NCBI GenBank assembly: GCA_964427155.1 | Contig: CAYRSC010000012.1 | Coordinates: 1-64,000 of the forward strand | DNA: 64,000 nucleotides | Source: Desulfothermus sp964427155 | GTDB lineage: Bacteria > Desulfobacterota > Desulfovibrionia > Desulfovibrionales > Desulfothermaceae | Reading direction: 5' to 3' | Part shown: positions 8,046-17,223 of the stretch, one piece after another | How the letters are laid out: each line of letters starts with the position of its first letter | Position numbering within the stretch: position 1 is the stretch's first letter | Translations under genes and position numbers: made by a program | The notes under the pieces: generated by a model | What the model was told of the DNA's origin: nothing | What the model saw: only the letters and a program-made list of their open reading frames with translations | Databases searched by the model: none

Positions 8046-9207
8046 CTTCTTCCTCCTCCCACTTAAATTTTATCCACAGACTGCTCCTATCATCCCTATA
8101 CATTGGGGGGGCGCCTATCTCCTGTATTATTGCCTCATCCAACATCTCCAGATAGAATACCCTATTGTGTTTAAATACCTCTGTTACCAGTTGCAGAAAA
8201 TTTCCAAGTCCCCAGATGGTATCTCTATCCAGGTTCCATTCATAATATCCATCAGTATATAATAAAAGGCCTCTCTTTCCGTGGAGAGAGAGGCTTGTGG
8301 ATTCAAAGTCCTGGTTAAAGAAGCCAAGAACACTAAAATTACTCTCAAGGAGCTGCATCTGCCCCTTTTCCCCCATTAAGATGGCAGGACAATGGGCGGC
8401 ATTTACATAACACAGGGTCTTTTCCTCTACATCTATGTCTCCCAGAAACAGGGTGACAAAGTCCATATCCTCTCCTATAACCTCGCACAGCTCTTTATTT
8501 ATAAGCTGTACTAATTGGTGAGGGGAGAGGGCATAGATAGTGGATGCACGCACCAGGGACCTCACCATGGCCATTACAAAGGCGGCCCTTGCCCCATGAC
8601 CTGAGACATCTGCAATGGCAACCCTAAGCCTTTTATTGTCCAGGGGGAAGAAATCAAAATAATCTCCACTTGCCCTTCCCGAAGGTTCATAAAAGGAGTC
8701 TATATATAGACGTGGGAAGGTCACCCTGTCCTTGGGCAGGAGTTTGTGCTGTAGGGAAGATACTGTATCAAATTCCCGGGAGAGACGGTTATATGCAATA
8801 AGGACCTGCTTGAACAACATCACATGCCTTTTGGCAACATTAAGTCTGGCAACCACCTCCTCTCCCCCTGCAGAGAAGGGCTTGAGAATATAGTCATCTG
8901 CCCCTTGATTTAATATCCTGTTTCTCTCCTCATTCTCTCCTGATAGGATGGTGACGATTATGTAAGCATCTGAGTCATTCGCCTGGTTTCTAATGTATTC
9001 TACTATTTCCGTCCCAGTGAGGTCCCCAGAGTCTAAAGATATTACCAGGATATCTGCTCCTGAATTAAAGTAGTGTTCCAGAAGTTTTTCTCCTCTACTG
9101 GCAAATAAAATATTGGCCTCCCATTGCTGAAATACTCTATTTAGAGCATTTTTGAATATGGGATCGTTTTCAGAGGAGATAATGCGGATGTAATTATCTT
9201 TTTTCAT
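8032..9207 (-). CDS. Receiver-like/SpoIIE phosphatase (RsbU type)
   Basis: This 391-residue protein has an N-terminal receiver-like domain (about 5-125), a short helical linker, and a PP2C-type SpoIIE phosphatase (about 170-385) with DYFDFF, VAIADVSGHGA and YRDDRSS metal-binding regions. It should dephosphorylate the STAS protein encoded by the overlapping next gene. In the receiver the usual acceptor Asp is replaced by Ser57 (VISLDSGDLTG), while the KPF lysine region is kept. Control may therefore not be by ordinary phosphorylation; Asp59 is nearby. It overlaps dtd by 14 bases. Confidence 0.88.
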   Translation of the reverse strand: MKKDNYIRIISSENDPIFKNALNRVFQQWEANILFASRGEKLLEHYFNSGADILVISLDSGDLTGTEIVEYIRNQANDSDAYIIVTILSGENEERNRILNQGADDYILKPFSAGGEEVVARLNVAKRHVMLFKQVLIAYNRLSREFDTVSSLQHKLLPKDRVTFPRLYIDSFYEPSGRASGDYFDFFPLDNKRLRVAIADVSGHGARAAFVMAMVRSLVRASTIYALSPHQLVQLINKELCEVIGEDMDFVTLFLGDIDVEEKTLCYVNAAHCPAILMGEKGQMQLLESNFSVLGFFNQDFESTSLSLHGKRGLLLYTDGYYEWNLDRDTIWGLGNFLQLVTEVFKHNRVFYLEMLDEAIIQEIGAPPMYRDDRSSLWIKFKWEEEEDVPY

Positions 9208-9673
9208 GGGGATTAATTATCTCTTGAGTGTCCATAATAATGGTAACAGGGCCCCAATTGCATAAATATACATTCATATCTGCCCCAAATATCCCTTCCT
9301 TTACATGAGGAAATTCTTTTTTTAATGAAGATAGAAAATTTTTATATAGGTTAAGGGCCCTCTCAGAAGATGCTGCATCAGTAAAAGAGGGTCGCCGTCC
9401 CCTTCTGGTATCAGCGTACAGGGTGAATTGCGATACCACCAGAATCTCGCCCCCATACTCTTTCAATCCCAGATTAAATCTTCCCTTTTCATCTGGAAAG
9501 ATACGAAGCCTTGGTATCTTGGATACTATCTTGTCCCATCCCTCTGGGGTGCCTTCCTCTTCATCCAGTTTAGAGAAACCCACCAGGAGCAGTAGTCCCT
9601 TCCCTATGGAAGATATCCTTTTCCCCTGCACCTCTACCGCGGCCTCCCTTACCCGCTGGATGACTATTCGCAT
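9194..9673 (-). CDS. dtd: D-aminoacyl-tRNA deacylase
   Basis: This is a 159-residue cytoplasmic enzyme that hydrolyses D-amino acids, and glycine mischarged on tRNA-Ala, from tRNA. The start MRIVIQRV, the VSQFTLYAD motif and the cis Gly-Pro loop NWGPVT identify the family; the usual residue before Gly-Pro is Asp rather than Trp. It sits between queD and the RsbU-like gene in a tight run, which says nothing specific about its role. Confidence 0.93.
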   Translation of the reverse strand: MRIVIQRVREAAVEVQGKRISSIGKGLLLLVGFSKLDEEEGTPEGWDKIVSKIPRLRIFPDEKGRFNLGLKEYGGEILVVSQFTLYADTRRGRRPSFTDAASSERALNLYKNFLSSLKKEFPHVKEGIFGADMNVYLCNWGPVTIIMDTQEIINPHEKR

Positions 9674-9678
9674 CTTCT

Positions 9679-10074
9679 CTACCTCTCAAGATAGTATGCA
9701 GTGGAGCTGGGCTTTTCTGAGACGCTCACATAACAAAGAGACACATGTTTATATGGGTCCAAGCGGCTTTGCATCTCCTTGTAGATGTGTCGGGCCAGAT
9801 TCTCTGAAGATGGGTTTACCCTGTCAAAGGGAGGGGTCTCATTTAGGTGGACATGGTCCAGCGAGGAGAGGATCTCTTTTAGCAATTCCTTTAATTTCTT
9901 AAAATCCATCAAGAACTCTATCTCTGGGTCTAAATTCTCTCCCTCCACAACTACCTCTACGGTAAAGTTATGGCCGTGAAGGTTTTCACATGGTCCGTCA
10001 TAATTTCTCAGTTGATGCGAAGAACTAAACTCTGATGTTATCTTAAGGCGATATATACCTTTTTTAGTGGACAT
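9679..10074 (-). CDS. queD: 6-carboxytetrahydropterin synthase (QueD-like)
   Basis: This 131-residue protein of the pyruvoyl-tetrahydropterin synthase fold catalyses the first dedicated step toward 7-deazaguanine (queuosine). Zinc ligands are His20, His33 and His35, and the catalytic Cys29 sits in the CENLHGH motif. LDHVHLNE and SSENLAR follow as in QueD. Other queuosine genes are not in the window. It overlaps dnaE by 11 bases, so the two are coupled. Confidence 0.9.
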   Translation of the reverse strand: MSTKKGIYRLKITSEFSSSHQLRNYDGPCENLHGHNFTVEVVVEGENLDPEIEFLMDFKKLKELLKEILSSLDHVHLNETPPFDRVNPSSENLARHIYKEMQSRLDPYKHVSLCYVSVSEKPSSTAYYLER

Positions 10075-13000
10075 GGGATTTCTCCTGAAATGTACTCTTC
10101 CACTCTGTGAGTTCTCTCTCTAATGCCTCGCCGGGCAGAATAGCAAATCCCGCCCCCAGTTGCAATTGACAGATGGCCTCTGGCAGGAAAATTTTTACCT
10201 GAAAGGGATTGGGACCCTGATATTTTTTCAAGATATCCTTTAATCTCTTTATACTCTCTTCTCCCAGCATAGAGGCATTTATCTCAAGTACATATGGATC
10301 TCCTGACTCTATTGTGGCCTCCTTTAATGGAGATATCTCCTGGGCTATGAGGGTAAGTTGTTTAAAGGAACTCCCTTCTTCCTGATTCTCTATTTCCTTT
10401 ATGTCAGTCTTTACCCTGCATAGAAGTGGCATATCCCCTTCTAGAAAAGCCCTTATCTCTGCATAGAGGGAGGGAAATATCACCATCTCGCTTATCCCTG
10501 AGAGGTCTTCCACTTTACAGAAGGCCATTTTTTCTCCGCTCTTTATCACCTTCTCTTTTTTAGAGGTAACTATCACTGCCACCTTCACCTCGCTCCCCCT
10601 GGGCATATCTTCGCACCTTTTGATGGAGGTCACCTTTAATAACTTCATCTTTTCCTGGAATTTGAGAAGGGGATGACCTGTGATATAGAATCCAAGGGCC
10701 TCCTTTTCAAAGCGAAGTTTTACATCTTCCTCCCATTCAGGAAGGGATAGCTCAGGAATGTTTATCTCTGTGCCCGGATGTCCTTTTCCCTGACCCATGG
10801 CCTCAAAAAGGCTCAGTTCCCCTATCCTTTTGTGTTTTTCTCTTCTCTGGGCATGGGAGAATATCTTATCAAGTCCCTCTACCATGCCCCTTCTAGAGTA
10901 TCCAAAACCATCAAATGCCCCGCTTTTTATAAGACTTTCCACCACCCGTTTTGTTAGCTTTCTGGAGGGAAGTCGTTCGCAAAAGTCCACCACCCCCCTG
11001 TAAGGTCCATTTTTTTCCCTTTCTTTTATTATCTCTTTTACTGCCCCAAGTCCCACATTTTTTATGCCACACAGGCCAAAGACAATGGCATCGTCTTCCA
11101 CAGAGAAATATTCCATACTCTTATTTATATCAGGTCTAAGCACTCTTATATCCATTTCCCTGCATGCATTTATATGGGCAATTACCTTGTCGGTGTTGTT
11201 TACCTCTGAGGTGAGGAGGGCCGCCATAAACTCCACAGGATAATGGGCCTTCATGTAGGCGGTTTGATAGGAGATCATGGCATAGGCGGCACTATGGGAT
11301 TTATTAAAACCATAACCTGCAAATTTTTCCATAAGGTCAAAGATATGATTTGCCACATTGTCAGGTATCCCATTTGCCCTGGTGCCCTCTAGAAACTTGT
11401 TCCTCTGCTGCGCCATCACCTCAGGTATCTTTTTCCCCATTGCACGCCTGAGGATGTCCCCATCCCCCAGAGAATAATTGGCCAGCTCTGAGGCTATCCT
11501 CATTACCTGTTCCTGATATAGGATTACCCCATAGGTCTCCTTGAGGATGGGCTCAAGACGAGGATGAGGATATTCCACCTCCACCCGTCCATGTTTCCTG
11601 TTTATAAAGTCCATCACCATCCCGCTCTCCAGGGGACCTGGGCGATATAGGGCGAGCAGGGCAATGAGGTCTTCAAAACAAGAGGGTTTTAGGTCCACCA
11701 ACACACTCCTCATCCCTGAACTTTCCAGCTGGAATACCCCATCTGTCTGTCCTCTACACAATAGTTCAAAGGTCTTTTTGTCATTTAAGGGAAGGGCATC
11801 CAAGGGAGGGACCTCTTTTTTGTTTTTCTTTGCCAGCTCCATTGCATCATTTAACACGGTTAAGGTCTTGAGTCCCAGAAAGTCAAACTTGATAAGGCCA
11901 ACCTTTTCCACCTTTTTCATGTCAAATTGGGTTACCACCTCACCCCGTTTCCCCACATATAAGGGGAGATACTCCATCATGGGTTTGTCTGATATCACTA
12001 TTCCTGCGGCATGGGTGGATGCATGTCTGGCCAGCCCTTCTAATTTTTTTGAGATCTCAATGAGTTCCCTAACCTTTTTATCCTCTTCAATGAGTTTTTG
12101 TAACTCCTTTTCCTTTTCTATGGCCTTTTCAATGGAGACCTTGGGTCCCTCGGGGATGAGTTTGGCAATCCTATCAGTTTCTTGATAGCTCATTCCCAGG
12201 GCCCTGCCCACGTCCTTTACAGCGGCCTTTGCCTTCATGGTTCCAAAGGTGGTTATCTGGGCCACATTCTCCTTTCCATATTTTTGAGTTACATATTTTA
12301 TTACCTCTTCTCGTCTGTTGTAACAGAAGTCCACATCTATATCTGGAAGGCTCTCTCGCTCCACATTGAGAAATCTCTCAAACAGGAGGTTGTAGCGAAT
12401 GGGATCCAGGTTTGTAATCCTGAGGGCGTAGGCAGTAAGGGCCCCTGCTGCAGAACCCCTTCCTGGTCCCACTGGTATCCCCTGTGATTTTGCCCAGTTT
12501 ATAAAATCTTGCACTATGAGAAAATATCCTGCAAAGCCCTTTTTGCATATTACCTCTAGTTCCTCCTCCAGCCTCCTCCAGTAGATTTCCTCGTCCACCT
12601 CATAGGATAGGGTCTGGAGTCTTTTTTTCAGGCCCTCTTTTGCTAGACGGATAAATTCTTCCTCTAGGGTACTTCCCTTGGGCACCTTATATACTGGGAA
12701 GTGGTTTTTCCCCAATTCTATCTCCACGGAGCACCTGTTGGCTATCTTTTCCACATTTTCCAGGGCCTGTGGAAGATGAGAGAACTCTCTTTCCATCTCC
12801 TGCGGGGATTTAAAATATAACTCCTGCGTGTTAAAACGCATCCTTTTGGGATCGTTTATCCTGGAGTTTGTCTGGATGCATAAAAGTATCTCATGGGCAT
12901 AGGCATCTTCCCTGTTGAGGTAATGGCAGTCATTGGTGGCAACCAGAGGAAGGGAGAGCCTTTTTGAGAGATCTATTAGCCTCTCATTGAGTTCTTCCTG

Positions 13001-13546
13001 TTCCTTGAGCCCATTTGCCATGACCTCCAAGTAAAATCTCTCTGGAAAGATGGAGATATATCTTCTAGCCACCTCCTCTGCCCTTTTTATGTCTCCCTTT
13101 ATAAGTGCATGGGGAACCTCTCCCTTTAGACAGGCAGATAGGGCAATGAGTCCATGGTTGTACCGATGGAGAAGTTCCATATCCACCCTGGGTTTGTAAT
13201 AAAAACCTTCAAGATATCCCAGACTTACCAATTTTATAAGATTGTGATAGCCCTCATTGTTCATGGCCAGCAGTACCAGATGATATCCTGCCTCTGTGGC
13301 AGAGCGCGCATCCCTATCCCTTCTATGACCAGGGGCCACATATACCTCACATCCTATAATGGGCCTTAGACCTGCATCCTTTGCCTTGAGATAAAAGTCC
13401 AGGGCACCAAATAGATTGCCGTGGTCAGTTATGGAGATGGCCTTCATGCCAAATTCGCATGCCCTTTTACATAGGTCTGATAGCCTTATGGCCCCATCCA
13501 ATAGGCTGTATTCTGTGTGGCAGTGGAGATGGACAAATCCATTCAT
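10064..13546 (-). CDS. dnaE: DNA polymerase III alpha subunit
   Basis: This is the 1160-residue replicative polymerase, the usual DnaE size. The N-terminal PHP domain starts HLHCHTEYSLLDGA. PGRGSAAG lies at 361-368 and the catalytic PDIDVDF at 401-407. The fingers, tandem HhH and OB-fold regions follow. It is the first gene of a co-directional run through queD, dtd, rsbU and the STAS gene. A strong terminator for gap lies just upstream, so dnaE needs its own promoter in about 30 bases or reads through from gap. Confidence 0.97.
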   Translation of the reverse strand: MNGFVHLHCHTEYSLLDGAIRLSDLCKRACEFGMKAISITDHGNLFGALDFYLKAKDAGLRPIIGCEVYVAPGHRRDRDARSATEAGYHLVLLAMNNEGYHNLIKLVSLGYLEGFYYKPRVDMELLHRYNHGLIALSACLKGEVPHALIKGDIKRAEEVARRYISIFPERFYLEVMANGLKEQEELNERLIDLSKRLSLPLVATNDCHYLNREDAYAHEILLCIQTNSRINDPKRMRFNTQELYFKSPQEMEREFSHLPQALENVEKIANRCSVEIELGKNHFPVYKVPKGSTLEEEFIRLAKEGLKKRLQTLSYEVDEEIYWRRLEEELEVICKKGFAGYFLIVQDFINWAKSQGIPVGPGRGSAAGALTAYALRITNLDPIRYNLLFERFLNVERESLPDIDVDFCYNRREEVIKYVTQKYGKENVAQITTFGTMKAKAAVKDVGRALGMSYQETDRIAKLIPEGPKVSIEKAIEKEKELQKLIEEDKKVRELIEISKKLEGLARHASTHAAGIVISDKPMMEYLPLYVGKRGEVVTQFDMKKVEKVGLIKFDFLGLKTLTVLNDAMELAKKNKKEVPPLDALPLNDKKTFELLCRGQTDGVFQLESSGMRSVLVDLKPSCFEDLIALLALYRPGPLESGMVMDFINRKHGRVEVEYPHPRLEPILKETYGVILYQEQVMRIASELANYSLGDGDILRRAMGKKIPEVMAQQRNKFLEGTRANGIPDNVANHIFDLMEKFAGYGFNKSHSAAYAMISYQTAYMKAHYPVEFMAALLTSEVNNTDKVIAHINACREMDIRVLRPDINKSMEYFSVEDDAIVFGLCGIKNVGLGAVKEIIKEREKNGPYRGVVDFCERLPSRKLTKRVVESLIKSGAFDGFGYSRRGMVEGLDKIFSHAQRREKHKRIGELSLFEAMGQGKGHPGTEINIPELSLPEWEEDVKLRFEKEALGFYITGHPLLKFQEKMKLLKVTSIKRCEDMPRGSEVKVAVIVTSKKEKVIKSGEKMAFCKVEDLSGISEMVIFPSLYAEIRAFLEGDMPLLCRVKTDIKEIENQEEGSSFKQLTLIAQEISPLKEATIESGDPYVLEINASMLGEESIKRLKDILKKYQGPNPFQVKIFLPEAICQLQLGAGFAILPGEALERELTEWKSTFQEKSHVH

Positions 13547-13569
13547 CTATTGGCTCCTTATGAAGTTGT

Positions 13570-13603
13570 TATAGAAAAAGGGGCAGGAACCCCTGCCCCT
13601 TTT
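13570..13603 (-). terminator. Rho-independent terminator of gap
   Basis: A 12-bp stem, AAAAGGGGCAGG with CCTGCCCCTTTT, has the tetraloop AACC and is followed on the minus strand by TTTTTCTA. It lies 29 bases after the gap stop. Confidence 0.88.
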
Positions 13604-13631
13604 GGCCATGTATTTAAGGTAGAGGATATAT

Positions 13632-14627
13632 CTAAAGCATTTGTGCCACCTTTTTGGTAAGTCTCACCAGTTGATGTGAGAAGCCTGATTCATTGTCATA
13701 CCAGATTATGAGCTTGGCCATGTTCCCCATGGTCTCGGTGAGCAGTCCATCTACTATTCCAGCAAAAGAGGTGGAGACATAATCCACAGATACCAGGGGC
13801 TCTTCACAGTAGTCCATGATTCCCTTCAAGACCCCTGAGGCCGCCTCCTTGAGGACATTATTTATCTCTTCTTTGCTCGCTTCCTTAGAGAGTATTACAG
13901 TTAAATCCACCAGGGAGACATTTGGGGTGGGTACCCTGATGGCCATTCCATTTAGTCTCCCCTTTAGTTCTGGTATCACCTCAGTAACTGCCTTTGCCGC
14001 CCCAGTGGTGGTGGGTATCATGGACATGGCCGCCGCCCTTGCCCTCCTCAGGTCCTTGTGAGAGCCATCCAATATCCTCTGGCTCATGGTATAGGAGTGA
14101 ACAGTGGTCATGAGTCCTTTTTCTATCCCAAATGCCTCATGTATTATCTTGGTGGGAGGCGCCATGCAGTTGGTGGTACAGGAGGCATTGGAGATGATCT
14201 TATGTTGGGGGGTAAGTTTTTCATCATTTACTCCCATGACAATGGTGATATCTGGATTCTTGCCCGGGGCACCAATGAGGACCTTTTTTGCCCCGCATGC
14301 AAGATGTTTTTCGCAGCTCTCTCTGTCCCTGAATTTACCAGTGGTTTCAAGTACAATATCCACACCCAGATCTCCCCAGAGCCATTCACCTGCGGCCTGG
14401 CGGGTGACTTTTACCTCTCTTCCATTTAAAAGAAATCCATTGTCCGTGGGCACCACCTCTCCTTCAAACTTCCTGTGGACAGAATCATATTTTAAAAGAT
14501 GGGCAAGGGTATTATTGTCTGCCCTTGCATTAACTACCGCCAGTTCCAATTCCTGTGAGTTAGCCACTATCCTGGCCACCATCCTTCCTATCCTGCCAAA
14601 CCCGTTTAATCCTATCTTTACACTCAT
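13632..14627 (-). CDS. gap: Glyceraldehyde-3-phosphate dehydrogenase
   Basis: This 331-residue glycolytic enzyme has the Rossmann start KIGLNGFGRIGR and catalytic Cys150 in SNASCTTNC. The loop that chooses between NAD and NADP reads VNARADNNT; the Asp typical of NAD-specific enzymes is Ala here, so dual cofactor use is possible. GAGGAGGTG upstream of the ATG is a good ribosome site. It is monocistronic, ended by a strong hairpin, and diverges from the TlyA gene. Confidence 0.95.
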   Translation of the reverse strand: MSVKIGLNGFGRIGRMVARIVANSQELELAVVNARADNNTLAHLLKYDSVHRKFEGEVVPTDNGFLLNGREVKVTRQAAGEWLWGDLGVDIVLETTGKFRDRESCEKHLACGAKKVLIGAPGKNPDITIVMGVNDEKLTPQHKIISNASCTTNCMAPPTKIIHEAFGIEKGLMTTVHSYTMSQRILDGSHKDLRRARAAAMSMIPTTTGAAKAVTEVIPELKGRLNGMAIRVPTPNVSLVDLTVILSKEASKEEINNVLKEAASGVLKGIMDYCEEPLVSVDYVSTSFAGIVDGLLTETMGNMAKLIIWYDNESGFSHQLVRLTKKVAQML

Positions 14628-14755
14628 CTCTACACCTCCTCTCTATTGCCTGAATATGTTAAGGTCCAAAAAGTCTTGTGTTTTTTCCCCTTTACTTCTA
14701 GCCACACTTATCTCTATTAATACCTGTCTAACCGAGTTGGGGGCAAATATCAAGT

Positions 14756-15505
14756 ATGCACAGAAAAAAGATAAGGGCAGATCAACTTCTGGTCAATAAG
14801 GGACTTGTTAAAAGTAGAGAGGTGGGTAAGCGTCTTATTATGGCGGGAAAGGTCTGGGTGGTAAGGAAAGGGGAAAAAGAGAGGGTTTCCAAGCCAGGAC
14901 AGTTACTTCCCTGTGATGTCCTTTTGCATTTGGAGAAGACAGAGGAATATGTGAGTAGGGGTGCATATAAACTCCTTACTGTGGTTGAGCGTTTTTCAAT
15001 AAGTTTTGAGGGAAAGGTGGTGTTGGATGTTGGGGCCTCCACAGGGGGATTTACCCATGTGGCCCTAAAGAGGGGAGCCAAGAGGGTTTATTGTGTGGAT
15101 GTGGGATATGGTCAGCTCCACTATACCCTTAGAAATCATCCCCAGGTGATAAATCTGGAGAGGACCAACATAAGATATGTCTCTAGGGATCTCATTGGGG
15201 AAGAGGTAGACATGATCCTTATAGATTGCTCCTTTATTTCTCTAACTAAGGTCCTTCCCCCTGCTCTCCAGTTTTTAAGAAAGGGAGGAGAACTCATATC
15301 CCTTATTAAACCACAGTTTGAGCTTTCCCCTTCCCAGGTGAAAAAGGGGGTGGTGAGGTCCAAAGAGCTTCAGGAGATGGCAGTGAAAAAGGTGGTAGAT
15401 TTTTGTTCCTCTCAGCTTGGGCTTGTCTTAAGGGGAGTGGTCCCCTCCCTTGTAAAGGGTCCAAAAGGGAACCAGGAATATCTAGCCTATATGGTCTATC
15501 TCTAG
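14756..15505 (+). CDS. tlyA: TlyA-family rRNA 2'-O-methyltransferase
   Basis: This is a 249-residue protein with an N-terminal S4 RNA-binding domain (RADQLLVNKGLVKSRE onward) and an FtsJ/RrmJ-like SAM methyltransferase with LDVGASTGGFT and DCSFISL. TlyA proteins methylate ribosomal RNA cytidines at the ribose; in some bacteria the same fold is annotated as haemolysin A. No strong ribosome site precedes the ATG, but the N-terminus matches the family. Its stop overlaps the end of the convergent polX gene by 4 bases. Confidence 0.88.
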   Translation: MHRKKIRADQLLVNKGLVKSREVGKRLIMAGKVWVVRKGEKERVSKPGQLLPCDVLLHLEKTEEYVSRGAYKLLTVVERFSISFEGKVVLDVGASTGGFTHVALKRGAKRVYCVDVGYGQLHYTLRNHPQVINLERTNIRYVSRDLIGEEVDMILIDCSFISLTKVLPPALQFLRKGGELISLIKPQFELSPSQVKKGVVRSKELQEMAVKKVVDFCSSQLGLVLRGVVPSLVKGPKGNQEYLAYMVYL

Positions 15506-17223
15506 AGGGGAGACAAAAGAGAAAGGACCTCTTCCAATGGTCGCGTGTTGATTGTGTCCTTGCCTTCTATCCATCCCCTCCTGGCCTGATTTATCCCGAA
15601 GCGAACCAGAGAAAGTCCAAAGGTGTTATGGGCATCAGAGTTTATACAGACCTTAATGCCCATTTCTTTTGCCCTGCGCAGGTATTTGTCATTTAGGTCC
15701 AGACGATGGGGCTGGGAATTTATTTCCATTATACATCCTGTGGCCTCTGCCGCCCGGAATACCTCCTCCATCTCTATCTCCAGGGGAGCCCTCTTTCCAA
15801 GCAGTCGTCCAGAGGGGTGGCCCAGGATGGAGATGAGTCCTGACTCCATTGCCCTTATGATACGTCTGGTTTGAGAGGTCCTGTCCAGGTTAAAATGACT
15901 GTGAATGGACCCTATAACATAGTCAAGCATCCTTAATATCTCTGCTGAGAGGTCCAGGGAGCCGTCCTCTAATATGTCCACCTCAATCCCTTTGAGTATG
16001 CGGATGCCCCTTAAAGATGAATTTAACCTGTCTATCTCTTCCATCTGAGCCATGAGTCTTCTCTCGTCCAGTCCATTTACCATACGCATCCGTTGAGAGT
16101 GGTCTGTGATCCCAATATATTCATATCCCCTTTTCATAGCGGCAAGGGCCATCTCTTCAATGGAATTCTTCCCATCACTCCATGTGGTATGCACATGCAG
16201 ATCCCCTCTTATGTCTCCTTCTTCCACAAGAGAGGGAAGTCTTCCCTGAAGGGCCACCTCTAATGCCCTTTTGCCCTCTCTTATCTCTGGGGGAATTATG
16301 GGGATATTTAACATGGAAAATATTTCCTCCTCTTGGGAGGAGGTTATATGCTCCTCTCCAGGTAAGAGGGAGAAAATCGCCTTACAGAATTCTATATTCC
16401 CTGTGTATCTGAGCAGATGTACCCCCAGGGAATCTGGGGATACCACCCGTATCTCTATGGGTATCCCCCCTGGATGTTCCATGCTGAGCTTTGGAATCCC
16501 TTCTCCCTCTATGGAGATCGAGACCTTGTCTCCTGTGTATCTTTTGAGGAGGTGAGAGAGCTCCTCCACCTTGATACGGGATACAAGAATGTCCACATCT
16601 GATACCATTTCCTTTTTTCTACGAATGCTTCCCGCTATCTTCACCACTATTCCCCTCTCCATCTCCTCCAGGTCTTCCTTTAGCTGAGAGGCCACCTCTT
16701 CTGCCTCTGAGAAGGGGAAGAGCCTCCTCCCTGAGAAGTATCTTTTCAAATGGGAAAATATCCTCTTCTGGGTCACTGGGCCCATCCCCTTCACCTTAGA
16801 TGCATCCCCCTGCTCTATAAATTTTAGCAGGTCCTCAGGGCCCTTGATGTTGAATTCCCGGTAGAGTTGAAGGGCCTTTTTGGGACCAATTCCAGGGAGT
16901 TTGGTGAGTTCCATAAGACCAGGGGGATATTTGTGTCTCAGCACCTCCAGTTTCTTCAGAGTGCCCGAGGAGATTATCTCCCTTATCTTTTTTTCTATGG
17001 CCTTACCTATTCCAGGATAGGATGTGATGTCCTCTCCCCCTGCAATTGCATCTCTAAGGGGAATATCCAGGCCTCTTATGGTCCTGGCGGCCCTTTTGTA
17101 TGCCCTTATCTTGTGAGGATTTTCCCCTTCTATCTCTAGAAAAAAGGCAAGGGTCTCCAAGAGTTGAGCTATCTCATGGTTAGATGGAGCCACCTTAAGA
17201 CACCTATCCCCACAGCTCTTCAA
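15502..17223 (-). CDS. polX: PolX-type DNA polymerase/PHP exonuclease
   Basis: This is a 573-residue, three-part protein: two helix-hairpin-helix segments (about 65-150), a family X nucleotidyltransferase domain (about 165-320) and a C-terminal PHP domain starting RGDLHVHTTWSDG near 339. Bacterial PolX fills gaps and has 3'-5' exonuclease and AP-endonuclease activity through PHP. Asp209 and Asp211 supply two metal ligands, but the third carboxylate is Glu257 (IPIEIRV), and the usual FTGSK-HN nucleotide-binding segment reads YTGNIEFCKA. Polymerase activity may be changed. It overlaps the HNH gene by 20 bases. Confidence 0.9.
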   Translation of the reverse strand: MKSCGDRCLKVAPSNHEIAQLLETLAFFLEIEGENPHKIRAYKRAARTIRGLDIPLRDAIAGGEDITSYPGIGKAIEKKIREIISSGTLKKLEVLRHKYPPGLMELTKLPGIGPKKALQLYREFNIKGPEDLLKFIEQGDASKVKGMGPVTQKRIFSHLKRYFSGRRLFPFSEAEEVASQLKEDLEEMERGIVVKIAGSIRRKKEMVSDVDILVSRIKVEELSHLLKRYTGDKVSISIEGEGIPKLSMEHPGGIPIEIRVVSPDSLGVHLLRYTGNIEFCKAIFSLLPGEEHITSSQEEEIFSMLNIPIIPPEIREGKRALEVALQGRLPSLVEEGDIRGDLHVHTTWSDGKNSIEEMALAAMKRGYEYIGITDHSQRMRMVNGLDERRLMAQMEEIDRLNSSLRGIRILKGIEVDILEDGSLDLSAEILRMLDYVIGSIHSHFNLDRTSQTRRIIRAMESGLISILGHPSGRLLGKRAPLEIEMEEVFRAAEATGCIMEINSQPHRLDLNDKYLRRAKEMGIKVCINSDAHNTFGLSLVRFGINQARRGWIEGKDTINTRPLEEVLSLLSPL

